This document shows, piece by piece, positions 57,670 to 64,000 of a stretch of DNA of 64,000 nucleotides. Every line of letters begins with the position of its first letter. The stretch's first letter is position 1. Origin of the DNA: Mycobacterium rhizamassiliense. GTDB lineage: Bacteria; Actinomycetota; Actinomycetes; Mycobacteriales; Mycobacteriaceae. The position numbers were made by a program, and so were the translations under genes. Where the stretch lies: assembly GCF_900157375.1 (NCBI RefSeq), contig NZ_LT721901.1, forward strand, positions 552,365 to 616,364, given 5' to 3'. The notes below the pieces were generated by a model. That model did not search any database. It was given only the letters and a program-made list of their open reading frames with translations, and was not told the DNA's origin.

Positions 57670-59190
57670 ATGACCACAAAGATCCCGCACTTCATCGATG
57701 GGAAGCGCACCGCCGGCAAGTCCAGCCGCACCGCTGACGTCTTCAACCCCAGCACCGGCGAGGTGCAGGCGAAAGTCCCGATGGCCTCGTCGGCGGACGT
57801 CGACGCGGCGGTAGCATCCGCCGTCGAGGCCCAAAAGGGTTGGGCCGCAACCAATCCACAGCGTCGCGCGCGCGTGATGATGAAGTTCATCGAGCTGGTC
57901 AACCAGAACATGGACGAGCTGTCCGAGCTGCTGTCCCTCGAGCACGGGAAGACCGTTCCCGACGCGCGCGGCGACATTCAGCGCGGCATCGAGGTGATCG
58001 AGTTCGCCATCGGCATCCCCCACCTGCTCAAGGGCGAATACAGCGAGGGCGCCGGACCGGGCATCGACGTCTACTCGCTGCGCCAGCCGTTGGGTGTGGT
58101 CGCGGGCATCACCCCGTTCAACTTCCCGGCGATGATCCCCCTGTGGAAGGCCGGGCCCGCCCTGGCCTGTGGAAACGCATTCGTGCTCAAGCCAAGTGAG
58201 CGCGACCCGTCGGTGCCGGTGCGACTGGCCGAAATCTTCCTCGAGGCCGGTCTGCCGCCGGGCGTCTTCCAGGTCGTCCACGGCGACAAGGAGGCCGTCG
58301 ACGCGATCCTGCATCATCCCGACATCAAGGCCGTCGGCTTCGTCGGCAGCTCCGACATCGCGCACTACATCTATTCGACGGCCGCGGCCAACGACAAGCG
58401 CTCGCAATGCTTCGGCGGCGCCAAGAACCACATGATCGTGATGCCCGACGCCGACCTCGATCAGGCCGTCGACGCGCTGATCGGCGCCGGCTACGGCAGC
58501 GCCGGCGAGCGCTGCATGGCGATCAGCGTCGCGGTGCCCGTCGGCGAGAAGACCGCGGACCGGTTGCGCGCCAGGCTGATTGAACGGATCAACAACCTGC
58601 GGGTCGGCCACAGCCTGGACCCCAAGGCCGACTACGGCCCGTTGGTCACCGAGGCCGCGGTGGCCCGGGTGCGCGACTACATCGGCCAGGGCGTCGAAGC
58701 GGGAGCCGAATTAGTCATCGACGGCCGCGAGCGAACCAGCGACGACCTGACGTTCGGTGACGCCAGCCTCGAGGGTGGCTTCTTCATCGGGCCGACCCTG
58801 TTCGACCACGTCACCACCGACATGACGATCTACACCGAGGAGATCTTCGGCCCGGTGTTGTGCATCGTGCGCGCCCACGACTACGAGGAGGCGCTGCGGC
58901 TGCCGTCCGAGCACGAATACGGCAACGGGGTCGCGATGTTCACTCGCGACGGCGACGCCGCCCGCGACTTCGTCTCGCGGGTCGAGGTGGGCATGGTCGG
59001 TGTCAACGTGCCGATCCCGGTCCCGGTGGCCTACCACTCCTTCGGTGGCTGGAAGCGTTCCGGCTTCGGCGACCTCAACCAGCACGGTCCGGCTTCGATC
59101 CAGTTCTACACCAAGGTCAAGACCGTGACGTCGCGGTGGCCGTCCGGCATCAAAGAAGGCGCCGAATTCGTCATCCCGACAATGGATTAA
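57670..59190 (+). CDS. mmsA: Methylmalonate-semialdehyde dehydrogenase (CoA-acylating)
   Basis: The 506-residue aldehyde dehydrogenase has PHFIDGKRTAGKSSRTADVF at the N-terminus and VAGITPFNFPAMIPLWKAGP. The catalytic Cys is in GYGSAGERCMAISVAVPVG (about residue 283). PIPVPVAYHSFGGWKRSGFG is near the C-terminus. It converts methylmalonate semialdehyde to propionyl-CoA in valine and thymine catabolism. First gene of the mmsA-acyl-CoA dehydrogenase-mmsB operon. Confidence 0.96.
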   Translation: MTTKIPHFIDGKRTAGKSSRTADVFNPSTGEVQAKVPMASSADVDAAVASAVEAQKGWAATNPQRRARVMMKFIELVNQNMDELSELLSLEHGKTVPDARGDIQRGIEVIEFAIGIPHLLKGEYSEGAGPGIDVYSLRQPLGVVAGITPFNFPAMIPLWKAGPALACGNAFVLKPSERDPSVPVRLAEIFLEAGLPPGVFQVVHGDKEAVDAILHHPDIKAVGFVGSSDIAHYIYSTAAANDKRSQCFGGAKNHMIVMPDADLDQAVDALIGAGYGSAGERCMAISVAVPVGEKTADRLRARLIERINNLRVGHSLDPKADYGPLVTEAAVARVRDYIGQGVEAGAELVIDGRERTSDDLTFGDASLEGGFFIGPTLFDHVTTDMTIYTEEIFGPVLCIVRAHDYEEALRLPSEHEYGNGVAMFTRDGDAARDFVSRVEVGMVGVNVPIPVPVAYHSFGGWKRSGFGDLNQHGPASIQFYTKVKTVTSRWPSGIKEGAEFVIPTMD

Positions 59191-59202
59191 GGCCGGGGGC
59201 TG

Positions 59203-60369
59203 ATGGAGTTATTCGCACTGAACGACGACGAACGGGTCATCACCGAGACGGCGGCCGCCTTCGCCGCGAAGCGCCTGGCGCCGTACGCCCTGGAATGGGA
59301 CGCGGCCCAACACTTTCCGACGGACGTCTTGCGTGAGGCCGCCGAGCTCGGCATGGCGGCGATCTACTGCCGCGACGACGTCGGGGGTAGCGGGCTGCGC
59401 CGGCTCGACGGGGTGCGCATCTTCGAGCAGCTGGCGATCGCCGACCCGACGACCGCCGCATACCTATCCATCCACAACATGTGCGCGTGGATGATCGACA
59501 CCTTCGGCACCGACGAGCAACGCAAGGAATGGATTCCGCGGCTGGCGCCGATGGATGCCATCGCGAGCTACTGCCTGACCGAGCCGGGCGCCGGATCCGA
59601 CGCCGGCGCGTTGAGCACCCGCGCGGTCAGGCAGGGCGACGACTATGTACTCGACGGCGTCAAACAGTTCATCTCCGGTGCGGGCGCCTCCGACGTCTAC
59701 GTGGTGATGGCCAGGACTGGCGGTGAAGGTCCACGCGGGATCTCGGCGTTCATCATCGAAAAGGGCACGCCCGGGCTGAGTTTCGGTGCGCTCGAGGAGA
59801 AAATGGGCTGGCACGCGCAACCCACCGCACAGGTGATCCTGGAGGGCGTGCGGGTGCCCGCCGACGCGATGCTGGGCGGCGCCGCCGGGGAGGGCGCCGG
59901 CTTCGGCATCGCGATGAACGGCCTCAACGGCGGCCGGCTCAACATCGCGGCGTGCTCGCTGGGCGGCGCGCAGGCCGCCTTCGACAAGGCCGGGTCCTAC
60001 GTGCGCGAGCGGCAGGCATTCGGGTCGCCGCTGCTCGACGAGCCCACCATCCGGTTCACCCTGGCCGACATGGCCACCGGCCTGGAGACCTCGCGAATGA
60101 TGTTGTGGCGGGCCGCGAGTGCCCTGGACGCCAACAACGCCGACAAGGTCGAGCTGTGCGCGATGGCCAAACGCTACGTCACCGACACCTGCTATGACAT
60201 CGCGGACAAGGCCCTGCAACTGCACGGCGGCTACGGCTACCTGCGTGAGTACGGCCTGGAAAAAATCGTCCGCGACCTTCGCGTGCATCGAATCCTGGAA
60301 GGCACCAACGAAATCATGCGGGTGGTCATCGGCCGGGCCGAGGCCGCGCGGTTCCGAGCCAGCGCTTAG
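59203..60369 (+). CDS. fadE9: Acyl-CoA dehydrogenase (isobutyryl-CoA dehydrogenase-like, FadE9-type)
   Basis: The 388-residue FAD-dependent enzyme has YCLTEPGAGSDAGALSTRAV, the FAD-binding QAFGSPLLDEPTIRFTLADM and the C-terminal LHGGYGYLREYGLEKIVRDL, then RILEGTNEIMRVVIGRA, with the catalytic Glu in the last segment. Between mmsA and mmsB it most likely oxidises isobutyryl-CoA in valine breakdown. The fadE9 name follows the syntenic mmsA-fadE9-mmsB order known in M. tuberculosis. It starts 12 bp after mmsA. Confidence 0.92.
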   Translation: MELFALNDDERVITETAAAFAAKRLAPYALEWDAAQHFPTDVLREAAELGMAAIYCRDDVGGSGLRRLDGVRIFEQLAIADPTTAAYLSIHNMCAWMIDTFGTDEQRKEWIPRLAPMDAIASYCLTEPGAGSDAGALSTRAVRQGDDYVLDGVKQFISGAGASDVYVVMARTGGEGPRGISAFIIEKGTPGLSFGALEEKMGWHAQPTAQVILEGVRVPADAMLGGAAGEGAGFGIAMNGLNGGRLNIAACSLGGAQAAFDKAGSYVRERQAFGSPLLDEPTIRFTLADMATGLETSRMMLWRAASALDANNADKVELCAMAKRYVTDTCYDIADKALQLHGGYGYLREYGLEKIVRDLRVHRILEGTNEIMRVVIGRAEAARFRASA

Positions 60370-60380
60370 AAGGGTCCCAG

Positions 60381-61265
60381 ATGACTGAGCATTTGACGGT
60401 GGCTTTCCTGGGCCTCGGCAACATGGGCGCGCCCATGGCAGCGAATCTTGTTGCCGCCAAGCATGCTGTGCGCGGATTTGATCCGGTGCCCGCGGCACTG
60501 TCCGCCGCAACCGCGAGCGGCGTCACCGGTTTCGACAGCGCTGCCGACGCGGTCGCAGGGGCCGACGTGGTCATCACCATGCTGCCCAACGGCGAGTTGG
60601 TCAAACGCTGCTACGCCGAGGTGCTGCCCTCCGCGCGCGCCGGTGCGCTGTTCATCGACAGCTCCACGATTTCGGTCAACGACGCCCGCGAAGTGCACTC
60701 GCTGGCGGAGTCGCACGGTGTTGCTCAGCTGGATGCGCCGGTCTCCGGCGGGGTCAAGGGCGCTGTCGCGGGAACGCTCGCCTTCATGGTGGGTGGCGAC
60801 GAATCCGCGGTGCAGCAAGCGCGGCTGGTGCTGGAACCGATGGCGGGCAAGATCATTCACTGCGGCTCGGCCGGCGCGGGGCAGGCCGCCAAGGTGTGCA
60901 ACAACATGGTCCTCGCGGTGCAGCAGATCGCGGTCGGCGAGGCGTTCGTGCTCGCCGAGAAACTCGGGCTGTCGGCGCAGGCGCTGTTCGATGTCATCAC
61001 CGGGGCCACCGGCAATTGCTGGGCGGTACACACCAATTGCCCGGTGCCGGGACCGGTTCCGACATCGCCGGCCAACAACGACTTCAAGCCGGGCTTCGCG
61101 ACCGCACTGATGAACAAGGACCTCGGCCTCGCGATGGACGCGGTGACCTCGACCGGCTCCACGGCGCCGCTGGGCACGCATGCCGCCGAGATCTACGCCA
61201 AGTTCGCTGCCGACCACGCCGACAAGGACTTCAGCGCGGTGATCGAAGCGCTGCGCGGCAGCTGA
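60381..61265 (+). CDS. mmsB: 3-hydroxyisobutyrate dehydrogenase
   Basis: The 294-residue NAD-dependent beta-hydroxyacid dehydrogenase has the Rossmann motif FLGLGNMGAPMAANLVAAKH, the substrate block LDAPVSGGVKGAVAGTLAFM and the catalytic Lys in GAGQAAKVCNNMVLAVQQIA. It follows the acyl-CoA dehydrogenase by 11 bp and completes the valine-catabolism set with mmsA. Confidence 0.95.
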   Translation: MTEHLTVAFLGLGNMGAPMAANLVAAKHAVRGFDPVPAALSAATASGVTGFDSAADAVAGADVVITMLPNGELVKRCYAEVLPSARAGALFIDSSTISVNDAREVHSLAESHGVAQLDAPVSGGVKGAVAGTLAFMVGGDESAVQQARLVLEPMAGKIIHCGSAGAGQAAKVCNNMVLAVQQIAVGEAFVLAEKLGLSAQALFDVITGATGNCWAVHTNCPVPGPVPTSPANNDFKPGFATALMNKDLGLAMDAVTSTGSTAPLGTHAAEIYAKFAADHADKDFSAVIEALRGS

Positions 61266-61307
61266 TTGGGCCCGCGGATCCCGTTGGCGCCGGAAACGAA
61301 TACGTGT

Positions 61308-61354
61308 TTTGCCCGCCTCTGAGCGACAACGGCTGTCGCTGTGAGGCGGGCAAA
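61308..61354. terminator. Bidirectional two-tier terminator between mmsB and O-methyltransferase gene
   Basis: The outer stem TTTGCCCGCCTC (61308-61319) pairs with GAGGCGGGCAAA (61343-61354). The inner stem AGCGACA (61322-61328) pairs with TGTCGCT (61334-61340) across a 5-nt loop. It lies between two convergent stop codons. The flanking A/T bases help in both directions. Confidence 0.85.
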
Positions 61355-61392
61355 CTCGACCTATCCAACCGCCCGGGCCCCGTTCGCCTCGG

Positions 61393-62481
61393 TTACCCGA
61401 CTCTGGCCTCTATCACGCTGAGCGGTGACGCGGTGTGCACCACCCTGATCATGTGAAAGCCGGCTTGGCTAAGCAGGTTTCGGTACTCGGCTGCGACGCG
61501 TTCGCGAGCCCCCAAGTTCAGCAGCATCTCCAAATCCACCCACTTTCCCGGGAAATCACGGTCGTGTTCCGGGATGACTAACTCGATCAGGAGCAACGTG
61601 GCTCGGGGGCCGGCCGCCGCGTGGACCTTACGCAGGATCTGCACGGCCTTGTGGTCGGGCCAGTCGTGGATGATGTTCTTCAGGATGTAGGCGTCACCAC
61701 CGGCCGGGACGCTGTCAAAAAACGACCCCTCCACCGTACGCACCCGCTCGGCCACATTGTGCTGTTGCAAAGGGCTCGTGGCGTTCACGACGACCCGAGG
61801 CAGGTCGTAGAGCACGCCGCGCGAAGACGGCGCCGCCGCCAAGATGGCAGCCAGCAGTGGGCCTTGCCCGCCGCCGACGTCGACGATCGTGGGAAAAGCG
61901 CCGAAGTCGTAGCCGGCGACCACCGACGCATCCGTCAGCTTCGAAACACTCGTCATCGTCTGGTCGAAGAGTTCGCCAAGCTCGGGATGATCGGCGAAGT
62001 AGTCGAAGCTCTCCTTGCCGCGTAATGCCGGCACGACGCTGCGTCCGGTTCGGATCGAGTCCACCAGCAGGGTCCAGCGTTCGCGCTGTTCCTGGGAGCC
62101 GTAGAACCGCGCAGCGCTGGTCAACGAGACCCGTGCGTCCGAACGTAGGGTATTGGCAAGGGAATTGAGCTCGTAGCGGCCGTCGCGGCGCTGGCGGAAT
62201 ATGCCCTTGCTGATCAAGGCACGCAGCAGCCGGCGGAGTGCGTCAGCGTCCGCCCTGACCCGGGCCGCCAGCTCTTCGATCGGCAGTGGCCCTTTCGCGA
62301 GCGCGTCGGCGACGCCGAGTTGGGCCGCCACGGTGATCGCCTGCGACGTCCAGGTGGCAACGATCATCTCCATCACCGCTGCGGGCGCGGGTGTCAGCCG
62401 TTGATTGAGCCGATACAGGTAATGGCGAATCCACTCGACCACGCGCGCCACCTTGGCGGGTGGCACCCTGCTGGCCGTCAC
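61393..62481 (-). CDS. SAM-dependent O-methyltransferase (hydroxyneurosporene/PF00891 type)
   Basis: The 362-residue protein has an N-terminal winged-helix dimerisation region (VADALAKGPLPIEELAARVR, LRRLLRALISKGIFRQRRDG) and the class I SAM domain: TIVDVGGGQGPLLAAILAA, ILKNIIHDWPDHKAVQILRK with the catalytic His, and LLIELVIPEHD. The family methylates small-molecule hydroxyls (polyketide, carotenoid or phenolic). The start is GTG 62479-62481. The upstream MarR regulator, 92 bp away on the same strand, may control it. Substrate unknown. Confidence 0.88.
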   Translation of the reverse strand: MTASRVPPAKVARVVEWIRHYLYRLNQRLTPAPAAVMEMIVATWTSQAITVAAQLGVADALAKGPLPIEELAARVRADADALRRLLRALISKGIFRQRRDGRYELNSLANTLRSDARVSLTSAARFYGSQEQRERWTLLVDSIRTGRSVVPALRGKESFDYFADHPELGELFDQTMTSVSKLTDASVVAGYDFGAFPTIVDVGGGQGPLLAAILAAAPSSRGVLYDLPRVVVNATSPLQQHNVAERVRTVEGSFFDSVPAGGDAYILKNIIHDWPDHKAVQILRKVHAAAGPRATLLLIELVIPEHDRDFPGKWVDLEMLLNLGARERVAAEYRNLLSQAGFHMIRVVHTASPLSVIEARVG

Positions 62482-62573
62482 TGGTTCTTCGCAGTCTCCG
62501 CGGACACGCAGCGCATCGGATTCATGTCGGACCTCCTGCCGCTACCACGCCGGCCAGCGGCAAGAAGTTCACC

Positions 62574-63074
62574 TCAGAAGTCCCCCGCGTTGCGCCGCAG
62601 AGTTTCGATCGACGACACCAGCGCCCGCGATTCGTCAACGGACATCCCGATATCGGCGAACACCCGCTCGTTGAGCATGACGGTGGCATCCTCGACGGTT
62701 GAGCGGCCCAGGTCGGTGATCTGCACCAGCGTCGTGCGCCCATCGGTCGGATGCGGGACCCGCTGCACCAGCCCGTCGGCCTCCAGCCGGCGAATTGCGT
62801 GGGTGACGCTGGTGACGTGAACCTGCAACCGGTCGGAGGCCTTGGTGATCGGCAAAGCGCCGGTCCGGCTGAACGCGAGGAGGCGCAGCAGCTCGAAGCG
62901 GGAGAAGCTCAAGTCGAAGGGACGCAGCGCGGTCTCGACGCGCGCGAGCAGGATCTGATGCGCGCGCATCACCGACGTCACCGCGACCATGCCCAGCGAA
63001 ACATCGCCCCACCCGGCACGCTCCCAGTTGGCCCGCGCCGTGTCAACCTGATCGCGTTTTCCAGAGGCAGTCAC
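62574..63074 (-). CDS. MarR-family transcriptional regulator
   Basis: The 166-residue protein has the MarR winged helix-turn-helix: LSFSRFELLRLLAFSRTGAL, ITKASDRLQVHVTSVTHAIR, RLEADGLVQRVPHPTDGRTT (wing). The start is GTG 63072-63074. It lies between a HisC-like aminotransferase and an O-methyltransferase on the same strand and may respond to a phenolic compound; inference only. Confidence 0.9.
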   Translation of the reverse strand: MTASGKRDQVDTARANWERAGWGDVSLGMVAVTSVMRAHQILLARVETALRPFDLSFSRFELLRLLAFSRTGALPITKASDRLQVHVTSVTHAIRRLEADGLVQRVPHPTDGRTTLVQITDLGRSTVEDATVMLNERVFADIGMSVDESRALVSSIETLRRNAGDF

Positions 63075-63110
63075 GCCCCTGTTCTTACCGCACTTTGTGC
63101 GGCAATTTGG

Positions 63111-64000
63111 TCAGCCTGCCGACTTTGCCACCGCGACCAGCACCGCTTGGGTGGATACGCGGCTTCCCACGGTGATCCGGGCGGCGCCGTCAGGGTAGTA
63201 GCGAGCGTTCAACCCGCTGTCGGCGAAGACCTCTCGCCAAGGCCGCCCAACCGCAGGCAGATAGACGAAGTTACCGTGCCCGTCGGTGGTGTACACGCCC
63301 ATTGCCCGAAGGCGCCGGGACAGGTAATCGCGCTCGCCGGTGACTCGTAAAATGCGTTGCCGCAGCTGGTCTTCAGCGTCATAGGACGCCGCAACCGCGG
63401 TCAAGCTGGTGATGCCCATGCCGAACGGCAATTGCATTTTCCACAGTGTCGTGGCCAGCTCTGGTGACGCGAACCCGTAGCCGATACGGAGTCCGGCTAA
63501 CCCATAGGCCTTGGAGAACGTCCGCAGCACAACGACATTCGGAAAGCTCCGGATCAGGTCGGGTCCGTCGATGCGGTGCTGCGGTGCGGCGAACTCGATG
63601 TAGGCCTCGTCCAGCAGCACGATGGTGTCGTCCGGCACTCGCCGCAGGAATCGGTGCACATCCGCGACGGATTCCACGGTGCCGGTCGGATTGTGCGGCC
63701 TGCACAGGACGACGACGCTGGCGTCCACCGCCGCTTCGGCCATCGCCTCCAGGTCGTGGTGGCCGCGCTTATCGAGCGGAACGGTGACCGCCGTCAGGCG
63801 GGCCATCTGGCTGAAGATCGGATACCCGTCGAAAGTCGGCTCGCTCAGCACAATCCGATCACCGGGCCGGGTCACCGCATGCAGGACCTGCATCACTACC
63901 CCGCTCGCACCCGCCCCCAGCACGACTTGCTCCTCGCAGACCCGGATGTGATCGGCGATCAAGCGACGAAGCCGCTGCGGCAGGAACTCCGGATACCGGT
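63111..64000 (-). CDS. HisC-family (histidinol-phosphate/aromatic) aminotransferase, 5' end outside window
   Basis: At least 296 residues of a fold-type I PLP aminotransferase are visible; the N-terminus lies beyond 64000. Motifs are VLGAGASGVVMQVLHAV, PHNPTGTVESVADV, LLDEAYIEFA (PLP Asp) and the Schiff-base Lys in RTFSKAYGLAGLRIGYG. The C-terminus has GNFVYLPA and ARITVGSR. It could be HisC, or the Pat-type aromatic aminotransferase common in mycobacteria; the two cannot be told apart here. Confidence 0.88.
   Translation of the reverse strand, partial: RYPEFLPQRLRRLIADHIRVCEEQVVLGAGASGVVMQVLHAVTRPGDRIVLSEPTFDGYPIFSQMARLTAVTVPLDKRGHHDLEAMAEAAVDASVVVLCRPHNPTGTVESVADVHRFLRRVPDDTIVLLDEAYIEFAAPQHRIDGPDLIRSFPNVVVLRTFSKAYGLAGLRIGYGFASPELATTLWKMQLPFGMGITSLTAVAASYDAEDQLRQRILRVTGERDYLSRRLRAMGVYTTDGHGNFVYLPAVGRPWREVFADSGLNARYYPDGAARITVGSRVSTQAVLVAVAKSAG

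Overview
The window is a chromosomal segment of a high-GC mycobacterium, most likely a non-tuberculous slow grower. The evidence is gene content and order: groES-groEL1 with a His-rich GroEL1 tail, the tsaD-rimI-tsaB-tsaE-alr run, gadB, nnr, glmS, glmM, rpsI/rplM, a complete ESX-4 (type VII secretion) locus, two cutinases, truA-rplQ-rpoA-rpsD-rpsK-rpsM-rpmJ-infA and rmlB-rmlC. This is the order I know from Mycobacterium tuberculosis Rv3417c to about Rv3465, with insertions and losses. No rRNA, tRNA, CRISPR array or recognisable insertion sequence was seen. Layout: (1) 1-1967, a TetR remnant, a TetR regulator divergent from a cis-CaaD-like tautomerase and a DUF302-like protein. (2) 2039-4264, the groES-groEL1 heat-shock operon under a CIRCE operator. 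(3) 4305-9193, a tightly overlapping minus-strand operon for t6A tRNA modification (tsaD, tsaB, tsaE), rimI, an alpha/beta hydrolase and alanine racemase; a 39-bp in-frame duplication sits at the alr/hydrolase junction. (4) 9338-17631, gadB, nnr, a TIGR00027-type methyltransferase, a rhomboid-like membrane protein, two DUF4436-like membrane paralogues and glmS. (5) 17808-23573, a hydrolase-fold protein without its nucleophile, a lipoprotein, an F420-type oxidoreductase, an EspC-like/WXG-like protein pair and glmM. (6) 23724-35632, rplM-rpsI, a small lower-GC insertion, then ESX-4 (esxT, esxU, Rv3446c-like, eccC4, eccD4, mycP4, eccB4). (7) 35753-37459, two secreted cutinases with apparently leaderless promoters. 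(8) 37456-42126, the ribosomal/rpoA/infA operon. The right-hand third carries most of the accessory content: (9) 42383-45561, a soluble histidine kinase with a cyclic-nucleotide-binding-like domain, translationally coupled to a receiver-flavoprotein fusion; (10) 45590-47328, two LLM F420-type paralogues; (11) 47356-53106, rmlB-rmlC, an LpqH-like lipoprotein and three tandem acyltransferase-3 paralogues with repeated promoter-like leaders; (12) 53103-56114, a minus-strand operon of an ECF-type sigma factor, a membrane-anchored Rieske protein in the anti-sigma position, a cupredoxin lipoprotein, a Tat-type phosphoesterase and a membrane protein; (13) 56160-61265, a flavoprotein and the mmsA-acyl-CoA dehydrogenase-mmsB valine-catabolism operon with a perfect palindromic operator candidate; (14) 61393-64000, an O-methyltransferase, a MarR regulator and a truncated HisC-like aminotransferase. 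The best candidates for poorly described biology are the kinase/receiver-flavoprotein pair (9), the sigma/Rieske/cupredoxin operon (12) and the EspC-like pair near ESX-4. Gene names rest on sequence motifs and remembered synteny; no database search was run.
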